Assembly: GCA_947095585.1 (NCBI GenBank)
Contig: OX352761.1
Location: 54,238,019 to 54,302,018 of the forward strand
Length of the DNA: 64,000 bases
Direction: 5' to 3'
Origin: Nephrocerus scutellatus
Taxonomy: Eukaryota; Arthropoda; Insecta; Diptera; Pipunculidae
Positions within the stretch are counted from its first letter, which is position 1, and each line of letters opens with the position of its first letter. Of this stretch, positions 20,001-29,660 are shown in pieces. The notes beneath the pieces are model-generated. The model was given only the letters and a program-made list of their open reading frames with translations. It did not search any database and had not been told where the DNA came from. The translations under genes were made by a program, and so were the position numbers.

Positions 20001-20050
20001 CATTTAGCCGTTTTCGTTGCCGTGGTCGTCGTCGTTCATCAATGTATCCT

Positions 20051-20275
20051 GATTTTTGGTTCCGTTATAATAATTTTTTACGGGCGAGGTTATTGGCCTC
20101 GCGCTAGCCTTACTTTGAAGGTACTAGCCCAATCATTTCACTTTCCCTGCATTGGAGGAAAATTACCGGCGACCACGTGGAGGTTTGATCGCACTTCCAC
20201 CAGTCAAAGATAGTTACGGGCACCTGCAATTCTAGAGCATTCTGTGTTATTCCTCCTCTGTGTGTATATATATAT
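20051..20275. other. Flank between LINE remnant and dispersed repeat
   Basis: No supported feature apart from a short TA run at 20267-20278. May include decayed 5' sequence of the LINE. Confidence 0.5.
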
Positions 20276-20560
20276 ATAGTTATATTTGTAGTTATATACA
20301 TATAAAAAATATAAAAATGAAACTTTGTCTGTATGTCTGTTCGCGCATAACTCGAAGACCGCTCATCCGATATAGCTGAAACATTATGATATGGTGGGGA
20401 CGGTTGGGCTAGATTGGTGGGTGGCTTGACTCGAAGAATGTTTTGAAGGAGGGGGGGGGGGTATATAAAGGTGGGTCTTGGTAGTCAATTGGTGGGAGGA
20501 TAGTGTGGTGGGGGCAGCCAGGCAATGCTTGATATAAAATATACCTAACTTTACAAAACG

Positions 20561-20645
20561 AGGGATAACAGAGTAATAACAGTGTAAAAACAGTGAAAAA
20601 CAGAGTAACAAAAGTGAACAACAGAGTAATAACAGTGTAACACTT
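20561..20645. repeat. Degenerate short tandem repeat
   Basis: About four imperfect copies of a unit like AACAGAGTAATAACAGTGTAA, next to the SINE tail. Confidence 0.75.
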
Positions 20646-20656
20646 GAAAATTGTAG

Positions 20657-20772
20657 TCACCCATTCGCGAGAGGTGGGACAGCGTGAAAAATACTTTTGG
20701 TGTTGCTGGGATTCGAACCTGAACCTCCTGCTCAGCAGCCATGTGCACTTTCACTGAGCCACGGCGCCCACA
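20657..20772 (-). mobile_element. tRNA-derived SINE, truncated copy
   Basis: The minus strand begins GTGGGCGCCGTGGCTCAGTG (pol III A-box, about 20756-20766), and GGTTCGAATCC (B-box) is at 20709-20719. The body ACACCAAAAGTATTTTTCAC and CCCACCTCTCGCGAAT matches the SINE at 58531-58820 on the opposite strand. The head is tRNA-like, but the sequence continues into SINE body, so it is not a tRNA gene. The tail is cut near 20657. Confidence 0.82.
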
Positions 20773-20998
20773 AACAACGTTTACCGGGTCAGCTTTTCTG
20801 GAACACCCCTTGGCCATGAGGCCCGAGGGGCCCCAAATTTTAATATAAAGTGTTGTCTCCGGAAATACACATGTGTGAAAAATTTCAATAAAATCGGGAT
20901 TTGGGAAGTGCGTTAAATATTGAACGCAAAATTCAACGACAAACAGACAGACAGAAGTGCCACGGACACGCGAACTTAATATAGAGAATTTAAAAACA

Positions 20999-21906
20999 TG
21001 AGGGACATCCTCTCAGATCTTAAAAATTACAAAGTGAGCAAATATATTATGCTAAAAGAAACGTTTGAACATTTGCATTATATTTTTTGAATGTTTAAAA
21101 AAATTATTAATGATTGAGTACTAAAGATACCTATTGTTCGTTTAGAAAAAAAATTTCGGTAAAAAATTTGACATGTTTCGTTTATTTGCTAGTGCTGCGC
21201 CCTGGAAATACTGCGTTGTGTTTAAAAAAATTAATTTTATATACATACTTGGAATTCGAATATTCAACGATCTTTTTTATATCAAAATCTAAGTACAGTT
21301 TCAGATCAATTTGAAAATAAGAAATCGACTCAAGTTTTTAATATAAAAGAAAAATTAACATTTATTCTATAGGAAAACAAGTAATACAACAATCAAAAGT
21401 TGAATTAGTAAAATGTTAAAACCGTATTTTACGAATAATTGTTGCTGCAAAGAATAAAAATATAATTTATTGCGCTCTTAAGGTGGGAAACGTTTTTAAT
21501 TTCAGCAATTCCAAAATTGTATTAAGCTCCAACAGTAGAATGTATTCTCTTTGTATTTCTTCTATGATTTTACTCTGAAATTTTAGCCGAGTCATTCTGT
21601 AATGAAAAAGATTTTTTTGTTATAGTTATAAATATAAGACACAATAAATAAAAAGAAAAGAAAATTAGTAGTTTCTAAATATCTAAACACATTTAAATAC
21701 TTATTGTTTTTTGAAATTTAAATGGAACACAGCAAATATTAAAGCAATTTAAACGAATTTAAAAATTAATAAAAGATCTTATGGAAATTATGAAATTATC
21801 AAGTACAAATTCGAAAATACTCGTAAATTTGATGTTGAGTTCGAACCTTTGAAGCTGGTCAAGCGGCCAAAGGTGGTCGCCCGATGAAATTCGATTTTCC
21901 TCATTG
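20999..21906. other. AT-rich unassigned stretch
   Basis: About 900 bp with no coding frame of note and no recognised element; several poly-A runs. Ends at the CAATG duplication of element C. Confidence 0.6.
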
Positions 21907-21911
21907 CAATG
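21907..21911. other. Target-site duplication of element C, left
   Basis: CAATG directly beside the LTR end, matched by CAATG at 55890-55894, 34 kb away. Confidence 0.75.
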
Positions 21912-22321
21912 AGTTAAATTGTTCCAAAGGGAAACAATTAAGAAGGAAAAGAAATATAAAAATTTATTTTTTTAAAAATATTAAAACTTTATTCTTCCTA
22001 ATGCGCCGATCTGCTCGGTGTTGTTCACAAAATCAAGACTGACTTACTTAACAATTACTTAAACTAAAGAGGCGTCCATTGATTGTCATTCGGTTTTGTC
22101 GATTGCAGATCAACGAGAATGGATAGTTAGAGTTACCAAACGAATGTACATCCCTTGGTGTCGTATTACTTTTATGTTGCACCATATGTTAGTGCCTGTG
22201 TGGTTGAGAGAGTGTCGGGTCGTTCTTCCACTTGAAATCCCCACACAAGGAATATACCTCTTCTAGGAGATGTCACATAAAATGTGTGATTTATTTATTT
22301 CGTTAAATTAATGTTTTAACT
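21912..22321 (-). mobile_element. Element C 3' LTR
   Basis: 410 bp, AGTTAAAAC at 22321 to TTTAACT at 21912. It contains AATAAAG on the minus strand near 21990. The outer 240 bp match 55626-55889, including ATAAAATGTGTGATTTATTTA and ACTTTTATGTTGCACCATATG. Confidence 0.82.
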
Positions 22322-22335
22322 CCTCCCTCCGCCGG
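22322..22335 (-). promoter_or_regulatory. Element C polypurine tract
   Basis: The minus strand reads GGCGGAGGGAGG directly before the 3' LTR. Confidence 0.85.
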
Positions 22336-22339
22336 AAGA

Positions 22340-23200
22340 CGTTTGCCCAAACGTTTCAATCTGAATTCCTCTAGATTTCTCTGGACTTTGCGGTTTGTGT
22401 GTTCAAGTAGAAGTTCAAAATTTCGATGATCTCTCTGTTGTCTCCTTACTTTGTATACGACTATTATTTTCTATGTTATAAATGCTGACGTAATGATTAC
22501 TATATTAATTGTAATTCCCCATAATACCGGGTGTTCCTTTACATTTTCTACATAGGGTAGTATATAGTCTATATTGGTAAATTTTAACAATTCATTATCT
22601 GATTTGATATATTTAACAATCTTAAAGTCAGAATCTTGGTTTAATTTTGTGTGTTTATCTATTGACGATTCAAAGTTTACAAATAGTTGGTTATTTATTT
22701 TTATGGTACCTGTGTATTGGATTAATTAAATACTTCGCCAGAGGTTACGATATGATTATGATTAATAATATTAATAGTTGGATTTCTTTCCAATATTTTA
22801 GTACAATTTGATTTATTTTTAATTAATATATTTGTTAAACAATTTTGTTCATTCATGTATTCACATATTTTAATATTTAATTCTTGTTTACAATTGTTGG
22901 TGGTGTATGAATTCATATATAATGTTACATCAGTCGGAATAACAAGTTTTCCATCGGCGTGTGTACGCTAAATGTTTTAAAATGCTTTCCTATACCATTT
23001 ATGATTGGATATTTTACATAGTTTACAATTATGACTTTAGTTTGAATAACGTGAAAATCAGAAGCATCAAGTACATCGATTAATAATATTTCCTTAAGTT
23101 CTATATTTATAATTTCGTTTATTTCCTCTTGACTAAATATAATAGTATTTAATATGTTATTTTTACTTTAATTAATAGTATTGACTACTTCCTCAGATTA
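22340..23200 (-). pseudogene. Element C env-like remnant
   Basis: Between integrase and 3' LTR, where errantiviruses keep env. The minus strand holds Asn- and Cys-containing segments (22916-22722), an Ile-rich segment (about 22960-23150) and, near the end, one hydrophobic stretch of about 17 residues (about 22484-22535) followed by a basic tail. Stops occur near 22725 and just after the hydrophobic stretch. The layout fits the ectodomain and membrane anchor of a degraded envelope protein; no function remains likely. Confidence 0.6.
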
Positions 23201-23205
23201 TCTTT

Positions 23206-24206
23206 ATGTATTAACTTGTTATTTTTATCTAGGATGCTGTGTTGTTATTTTTCTTAACTATTCTTTTGATATAGACAGGTTTTGCTTTGTTTAACCTGCG
23301 GTTTGATTTTTCATAGACTACTTCATCTTCTTTATAGTCCTTATTCCTACGGTTCTTGTTTCTGTACGTCAGTGTTTGGGTTTGTGAATTGAGGTTGTGA
23401 GGTTGAGTGAATTGTCTCATTGTATTGTTTAACTGCATATGGTATGAGCTCATCGATTGTCCGATGTGAGTTCGAATGTGTACTAAGTCTAATGAGGTCT
23501 GTGAGCGTACTATGTATCTTTTCTACTATACAATTTGTCGTACTGTGATTAACTGGTATTTTATAGTGCTTAATGTTTAATCTGGCTAGATCTAATTTTG
23601 TGGCTTCTGAGCAAAAGGATCTTTCTTTATCGGTAATAACAGTGTCAACTGTACCGAATATGCAATGTGCTCACTAGTCTATTCTTGGCTTCTATTTTAT
23701 CTTTTACCTCTGTCACAACTAAATATTTAGATAAACTGTCTATCATGGTTAGGAAATTTTTTTTATGGGTATAGCATATGTCCGCGTGGATGCGCTCTCC
23801 CCCTACCCGTGGAATTGGAGCCTCACTAATTTCTTGCTTATTGGGATGTCTATCGTATTTATTTAATTTGCAATTTTCGCATAGTCTTACATATTCTTGT
23901 ATTTGTGAGTACATACGTGGCCAAAAATATTCCCTTAATATCTGTTTACTTCGGTGGCTTCTCTGTGAGCTCTTTTATGTGTTTCATTTTGTGAGTTTAG
24001 TCTGTTCATCTTTGTCTTCTACATCTTTAACCAGTTGAATAAATTTGCTATTGGGGTGTTGTTTAAGATTAAATTTTATATTAAATAATTGTTCTTTACT
24101 ACAATATAATGCGTTAACACCTGAATGAATTATTCCTTTCATTGATTTAATTACTTCATTATCTTTATAATTTACTTCGTGCCTCCATTGTTTACCGTGT
24201 AATTGG
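23206..24206 (-). pseudogene. Element C integrase and preceding linker
   Basis: The minus strand shows the linker typical of the 17.6/Gypsy group (24206-23984), a zinc-binding half CENCKLNKYDRHP near 23835-23880 and the first catalytic segment HADICYTHKKNFLTMID near 23745-23800. Frameshifts then lead to the C-terminal part 23453-23229 with basic RRNKDYKEDEVVYEK. Several breaks; inactive. Confidence 0.75.
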
Positions 24207-24210
24207 ATTG

Positions 24211-24741
24211 TGTAGTGTAACACTACGTACACACAACCAAAACCCATAAACAATACAATTTACGGAAATATATTCCCATAAGTCACACACAATAAATTAC
24301 ACTAATCGCCTAAGTAAACAAACTGCACGTGCTCGGCAATGACGACACAAAGAATGCATAGGCGACAATAGTGAATTACATTTGTAAAGTAGGGCACTTG
24401 CATTGCGCCCTACTCAAATGAATCTTTGTTTACACTAGCAATATTTCAAGTGCATCAATGACGATGCACGATTTTAGATATTTAGTTATTTACCATAAGA
24501 TTGTATATAGTAAAATCTAGGTTAAGAAACAGTATAAAAGAGTAGATTTTAACGAAATAAAATCAAAGAAGTAATTCAGAACTAAAGACGCACGTCTTCT
24601 TTCTTATTTTTACATTACACTACTTCGCATGGACATAGTCCAAAGTGTGAAGAGTAATAGCATCATGCTAGTTGTCCTACACTAAAACAGTAAACAGTAA
24701 AACATAAGTACAGTAATACCAATACCATACATTTATTACAT
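24211..24741 (+). mobile_element. Solo or truncated LTR, + strand, related to element B LTR
   Basis: Starts TGTAGTGTAACACTAC. TATAAAAG at 24533-24540 and AATAAA at 24556-24561 are in LTR order, and it shares TTTCAAGTGCATC, GATGCAC and GCCCTACT blocks with element B's LTR in the same relative order. It cuts the pol of element C. A primer-site-like TGGCGATCCTGCCAG follows at 24742, so the LTR may end there, although ATTACA at 24618 is an alternative end. No matching target duplication was found with either end. Confidence 0.65.
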
Positions 24742-24759
24742 GGCGATCCTGCCAGTCTT

Positions 24760-25164
24760 ACAGTTGTATCAATCTTGTTTTCAGCTCCTTCGTTGATTAT
24801 TATTTGATTATTGAATATATTTAATTTTTTATTTGTTTTAGGGATATCGGTTCTCGAACTAGCCAATTCAAATTTCTTGCTGAAATCTGGTTGGTTGAGT
24901 ATAACCTGTTCTAACAATTTGTTTTTAATAGCTATAAACGTAGCTTCTGGGGTGAATTATATTTTAATAGTTTTCCTTTTATTGTTCTCAATTCCTTTAA
25001 GGAATAATGTGAGAGGTTTTGCTATGTGAGCGAAATTTTGTATAAATTTCCTATAATATCCGGCCATACGTAAGAAACTTCTAAGTTGACGTATTGTCTT
25101 CGGCTGTGGTTATTCGTTAATGGTCTTTACTTTGTCAGGGTCTGTCTTTATGCAATTCCAGCTG
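24760..25164 (-). pseudogene. Element C RT thumb and post-RNase H fragment
   Basis: The minus strand from 25164 reads the end of RT (IKTDPDKVKTIND, then LRSFLRMAGYYRKFIQNFA near 25030-25090, LNQPDFSKKFEL near 24865-24905). It then jumps to a segment typical of the stretch after RNase H (LNIFNNQIIINE near 24780-24815). The RNase H domain itself is missing, indicating an internal deletion. Confidence 0.7.
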
Positions 25165-25171
25165 ACAAAAT
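25165..25171. other. Target-site duplication of the LINE, 3' side
   Basis: ACAAAAT directly beside the LINE's poly-A (T-run on +). The same heptamer is at the LINE's 5' end (29273-29279 in unit 1, 40824-40830 in unit 4), and RT of element C continues in frame from there. Confidence 0.7.
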
Positions 25172-25305
25172 TTTTTTTTTTTTTTTTTTTATAATTCGCG
25201 CACGCTTCAAGGGTTCGCACCCTTATAATGCTCGGCTATATGCTTGGCACAGCGTGGGCGTTAAGGAAGAGGAGGAGAAAAGAGGAGATGTCTATGAGCT
25301 TGTGT

Positions 25306-28048
25306 TTAGAATGCCTGTGGATCATAGTGAGGTGGGAAGACAGAGTTTGGCAGAGCATTCCACATACGTGTTGTACGGCTGAAGAACGAATCCCTGAATT
25401 TAACTGTACGTCCGAAGATGGGCTTGAGGGTAAACTGATGAGCATTTAGAGCGCCACGAGTATTGCGGTTGAAAACAAGGAGAGGTGGCATGCAGCTGGC
25501 TATTTCTCTTGAGCACCGCTGGTAGAAGAAGCGATAAAACAGTGACAAGCAGGAAACCTTCCCGCGGTGTTCAAGCGAATCTATTAATTTCGCTATATTT
25601 TCGTCACCGATAAGTTTTATCGCGCGGTTTTGTATTCTATCTAGCTGATGCAAAATAGTCTTAGGCGCACCAGACCAGATATGGCAATTGTACTCAAGTT
25701 TTGGGCGAATAAAAGCCTTGTATATGGTAGCCAGATCAGAGGGAGTGAAATATTTCTTGCACCGGGCTAGAAAACCTAAACATTCCGCAGCGTTTTTGGC
25801 GACGGTAAATATGTGGTCATTCCAACGAAGCTTGTCGTTAACGCACATACCGAGAATTGCGAGATTTTCAGTTTCATCGATGCAAGTGCCATTCATGGAT
25901 AATGGCATGGGGTTAAGGATTCGCTTGGACGACAGGAGACAGCATTGGGTTTATGAAGCGTTAAATTCTACTCGATTGATTTCTCCCCATTGTATTATGC
26001 TGTCAAGGTCAGAATTTAACGAGCTTAACATACAAAGTTGTTTGAGTTCCACATCAGAGGTGGAGGGACGTTCCTCAAACTTATATGAGATGCTGAGAGT
26101 GCTCTCGTCAGCGAAGGAGTGAATTGGATTAGAAGTCACAGATAAGAGATCATTAATAAAAATGAGAGTGTTGGGGACAGAACAGAGCCCTGGGGAACGC
26201 CAGCATTTATGTGGTATATTTCAGACTTGAAACCGTCTAAAACAACTTGAATTGAGCGGTCCACAAGATAGCTTCTAATCAAATGAAGTAATTTATCATC
26301 AACACCATAAGCACGCATTTTACACAAAAGAGCTTGATGCCAAACTCTGTCAAATGCCTTCGAAATATCGAGTGCAACAGCTTTACTTTCATCAAAATGA
26401 TGGAAAGATCGGTTCCACTGTTCGGTGAGATATACCATCAAATCACCAGTAGAACGTTGCCCACGAAATCCATACTGCCGGTCACTAAGGATTACGTTGG
26501 TTTCAAGATATTTCTTAAGCTGATAATTGATCAGCGTTTCCATGACCTTGGAAAGAATGGATGTAAGTGCTATGGGTCGGTACGAAGAAGGAGACGACGG
26601 CTCGCCTTTTTTGGGTATTGGCTAGACAAATGCAGTTTTCCAACTTCTCGGGAAGAGTCCAGAAGAATAGGATAGATGGAAAAGCTTACGCAATGGTAAT
26701 GTCAGCTTGGAAGAACACCTCTTCAGAACTAGTGGAGAAATACCATCTGGCCCAGCGGATTTGTGAGTGTTGAGATCATTTAAAACTCTAGCAACTGCAC
26801 GAGTACGAAAAAATATCTGTCCCATAGAGTGTTCAATATTCTGAGGTGCAGGAGGCGGCAATGCACAATCTGGAAGCGTAGAGCTAGCTGCGAAATGCGC
26901 AGCAAACAGATTGGCCTTGTCTATAGAGCTGACAACTGGAATGTCATTATAAATAAGCGTTGGAACCGACGACGAGGCTGTATTTTTGATTCTTTTCACG
27001 AAAGACCAAAAATTTTTACTACCTTTGGGACATTGTAGTATTTTTTGCCTTAATTTTCGGTCGTAGGCGAATTTGACTCGCCGAAGATGGGCATTGCAAT
27101 CATTTCTTGCTCGTTTAAACTTTTTTCGGTTTTCCTCGGTAGGGTTTGCTTTGTAAAACCGAAAGCATACCTCTCTAATCCTAGAAGCCTCTCTACAGCT
27201 CAAGTCATACCATCCATCGTCCTTTGATTTGATAGATTTATTCCTGAAAGGGATTAACTTTTTCATACCAATAAGAATGATGTTTGTGATTGCATCAGCG
27301 GCGGCATCCACGTTGCTGTCACGAAAAAATAGCGACTAGTTAGTTCTCCCAAAGAAGTTGTTAAGGCCGTCCCAATTGGCTTTCTCGTAATGCCATACTA
27401 TTTTTTTGGGAGTTTTTTCTCTAACTACGTGGTTTATTAACGAGAAATTAGCTGATACTACACAATGGTCTGACGAGCCTAGAGGCGATAATACATTTAC
27501 GGAGTATTTCTCAGGACGAGAGGTAAGGAACAAGTCAAGGGTGTTAGCGGAATGATATGCAATGTCAGGTATTCGGGTAGGCTCATTTACAAGCTGAGTA
27601 AGGTGATTGAACTCAGCAAATAACTCAACACACCTTCCTTCGGGTGTTATCTGGCCAGAATGGCGAAGCCATCCAGAATTGTGTACATTGAAATCGCCCG
27701 CAATAACGATTTCATGCTTTTTATCAATTCTTAAGATTGAATCAGTCAGTGCATCAAACTCACTCTAAGTTACAACACTGTCTAAGTTGGGGCTTCTGTA
27801 AAGGAAACAGTAGTAGATGTTGCGCTCTTGTACCTTAACTTTGAGCCAAATGAAATTGAATTCCGGTTTGGAACTTTGGCTAGATTGAGGCAAAAGCTGA
27901 AATGCAACATCACTCCGGACATAGATTGAGAGTCCGCGTCGAGAGAAAAATAATGGCACCAAGCTATACCCAGGCAGATTAAATTCCGAAACATCGGAAT
28001 TATCAAACACCTGAATTTCACTCAGTGCCAAAATTGCTGGCCTGTGGA
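25306..28048 (-). pseudogene. LINE endonuclease-RT polyprotein (unit 1 and unique 3' part)
   Basis: Minus-strand order: endonuclease (PAILALSEIQVF near 28010-28040, FLYRSPN near 27790, GSSDHCVVSANF near 27450-27490), linker (27311-26800), RT with KSAGPDGISPLVLKRC near 26740-26780, QYGFRGQRSTGD near 26435-26480, ALDISKAFDRVWH near 26335-26385, AGVPQGSVLSPTL near 26165-26210, catalytic box reading FADE (26105-26116) in place of FADD, and a C-terminal region with a Cys/His-poor end (25908-25306). Frames change near 27320, 26620 and 26140. The enzyme would prime reverse transcription at a nicked target. The altered box and frameshifts mean it is dead. Confidence 0.82.
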
Positions 28049-29110
28049 CATGATAAACAGAAATACAAGGTAATATATTCCGCGTTTCAAATTTGGTTTT
28101 TTCTGCGCATGTACGTCATTTTGATACCTCTAGATCAGCTGTCACTTTAATTCCCTCTCTTACTTGTGTGTTTTTTTTTTTAATACAGAAAAAATATTGT
28201 GTTTAAGAAGTAAATGTAATATTTAAATCGTACATACTTGGCCGAAACGAAGGAATCATGTCAGATGCAGCTAATGTTATGGCTATGCCGGAATCAGAAA
28301 TGGAGCATATGGGTTTACACGAAAAAAACCGGGACTTCTCAGAAAGCGCTGATGGTAGCATTTTGATATCATCCAACTTATTATCGGATCTTTTGCCGAC
28401 AGAATGTGTAACCATTGCAAATGATGAGGAGCAAATATTCACTCTTGATGACATGAGCGATATCAAGTATGATGCCATAGAATATTTAGCTGGGTATCTC
28501 ATAAAACGTTTCAAAGGAATCAGGACTTACATGGACAAATGTTATTAGCGAAGGGGGCTTGCATAAGCCTAATGCATTATTTCTTTCGGAATTGGGAAAA
28601 TTGGATACGATTTTCAATGAACAAAATGGTGAAAACAATAATTCACTTAAATCATGTTCAAATTATATTTCTTCTCTAATTTCTCAATATAACTGTGATA
28701 ACAAATTAAACATTGAAATCGTTAAAGTTTTTTTCCGATGTAAAATGTATTTTCGAATTAATATTAAAAAAAGGGGGTTGCAAAATAAGCTTCATTGTAA
28801 AAAAAGAAAAATTAACCAAACAGTTAACTGAAACTATGATAGGTATCATAATATATACCTATATAATAGATATAATAATGACCTACGTGTACCTGTGTAT
28901 GTGTATTCAAATTATCTTAATAAAAATATATATTTTTAACAAGAAAAACCAATTATTATTTAACTTTTATTAAAAAAATGTTCAGATAGGTATAATAAAT
29001 ACCTCATAATGATAGAACAAAGCAAAGGGTATAAAGCTTACGTCATCAATGTTAGAAAGAGATGGAGATAAACATGCGCAATATATTACCTTGTATTTCT
29101 GTTTATCATG
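28049..29110 (+). mobile_element. P-like DNA transposon, internally deleted (unit 1)
   Basis: Perfect 31-bp terminal inverted repeats start CATGATAAACAGAAATACAA at 28049 and end TTTATCATG at 29110. P elements have 31-bp repeats also starting CATGAT (established). The + strand frames 28258-28548 and 28559-28831 read like the C-terminal part of a P-type transposase (IEYLAGYLIKRFKG; GGLHKPNALFL; IVKVFFRCKMYFRIN), but a stop and frameshift separate them, and the THAP domain and catalytic core are missing. No 8-bp duplication is seen at the flanks; both flanks are LINE endonuclease sequence with about 20 codons lost. Confidence 0.72.
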
Positions 29111-29272
29111 TTCTCAGCCCACGTATGTTGCTGAGATCCACTCTGAAAACACACATAACTACAACAAACAAACACACAATACACAACTTACCGCTTCTTT
29201 AAACCGAATTGAGAAGGGTATGTCTCTATTTGGATTATCAACACAAATTGTTGCCAGTGTTATGTCTTCACA
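29111..29272 (-). pseudogene. LINE 5' end (unit 1)
   Basis: The minus strand carries about 110 bp of untranslated sequence and then a start ATG with VDLSNIRGLR, the first endonuclease motif, ending at the P-like insertion. The ACAAAAT duplication lies just outside (29273-29279). Confidence 0.65.
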
Positions 29273-29429
29273 ACAAAATGAGTTAAATAACATACATACC
29301 CTAGAAATTTTACCTCTTGTTTACAGTAAGTAGATTTCTCGTTGTCAATAGTGATATGAGCTTCGCTTAGTGCTTTTGTTATAGTTTCTATATGAGCGAG
29401 GTGCTCGCCTGCGGTTTCAGAAAGTATTA

Positions 29430-29544
29430 AAGGGTGTTTTTTTGGGAGGTTTGTTTTTCCGATAGATGTCGTTTTATTTTATGACAGTTGTTTTGACAGC
29501 TCAAAGTGGCATTTCTACTCAGTATTGTTTGGCAAATCATTATG

Positions 29545-29577
<33 letters not shown>

Positions 29578-29658
29578 ACATTTGTGAAAAATAGTCGTGG
29601 TAGCCATATGCCAGAAATTGTGTTTAAATGTTAAATGCCAAAAAATTATCTACCAAAT
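29430..29658. mobile_element. Partial MITE arm (unit 1)
   Basis: Matches the left 230 bp of the arm at 3629-3858, including the A-run (29545-29575). It stops at ACCAAAT where the next unit begins. TA at 29428-29429 precedes it. Confidence 0.88.
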
Positions 29659-29660
29659 GT

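Larger units (their letters stand above)
17346..20050 (-). mobile_element. RTE-like non-LTR retrotransposon remnant
   Basis: From right to left on the minus strand: apurinic endonuclease (about 19240-20000), linker (18554-19126), RT (about 17880-18560) and C-terminal tail (17345-17877). All parts belong to one element broken by frameshifts and stops. Gene order and motifs are those of an APE-type LINE; RTE-like is my best clade guess. No poly-A tail is visible at the left end, where dispersed repeat sequence begins. Confidence 0.8.
20276..20998. repeat. Dispersed repeat, long copy, interrupted by a SINE
   Basis: The left end has GAAACTTTGTCTGTATGTCTG; the right end, read on the other strand, begins AATTCTCTATATTAAG and continues TTCGCG and CTGTCTGTCTG. 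The ends are therefore related in inverted orientation. The right half (20820-20998) carries the same GATTTTATTGAAATTTTTCAC and ACATGTGTATTTCCGG blocks as the other copies. It could be a non-autonomous Helitron-like or DINE-type element, but this is only a suggestion. Confidence 0.55.
25172..29272 (-). mobile_element. Jockey/CR1-group LINE with a P-like insertion, in element C RT
   Basis: Poly-A at the left end (T-run to 25190), then 3' UTR, RT and endonuclease frames to the right, a P-like element at 28049-29110, and about 160 bp of 5' sequence to 29272. Flanked by ACAAAAT target duplications. There is only one ORF class (endonuclease-RT), with no ORF1 visible, so the copy is probably 5' truncated. 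Its right part is repeated in tandem in units 2-4. RT is damaged (see unit 1). Confidence 0.82.
25804..29660 (-). repeat. 3.85-kb tandem array, unit 1 (3857 bp)
   Basis: Composite unit: LINE part (25804-28048), P-like element (28049-29110), LINE 5' end (29111-29272), element C RT fragment (29280-29427) and partial MITE arm (29430-29658), then two extra bases GT. Unit 1 is the copy that joins the LINE's own 3' end on the left. Diagnostic bases unique to it include GGTATATTTCAG near 26212 and GGAACCGACG near 26965. Confidence 0.93.

Noticed and set aside
20700..20772. tRNA gene (B-box GGTTCGAATCC)
   Set aside because: A and B boxes are present, but the downstream body is shared with 58531-58820 and no complete cloverleaf or acceptor end is visible, so it is a SINE head.
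22085..22321. Shared block 22085/55635 as a separate dispersed repeat
   Set aside because: The adjacent polypurine tract, AGTTAA/TTAACT ends and CAATG duplications fit better with the two LTRs of element C.
25688..26122. Plus-strand 144-codon frame over the LINE
   Set aside because: Shadow of the RT C-terminal frame on the minus strand, which has clear motifs.
28258..28548. Independent host gene of 96 codons, repeated four times
   Set aside because: It lies between the 31-bp inverted repeats of the P-like element in every unit and reads like part of its transposase.
29049..29333. Plus-strand 94-codon frame repeated in each unit
   Set aside because: It crosses the P-like end, LINE 5' end, target duplication and RT fragment, which are better explained on the minus strand.
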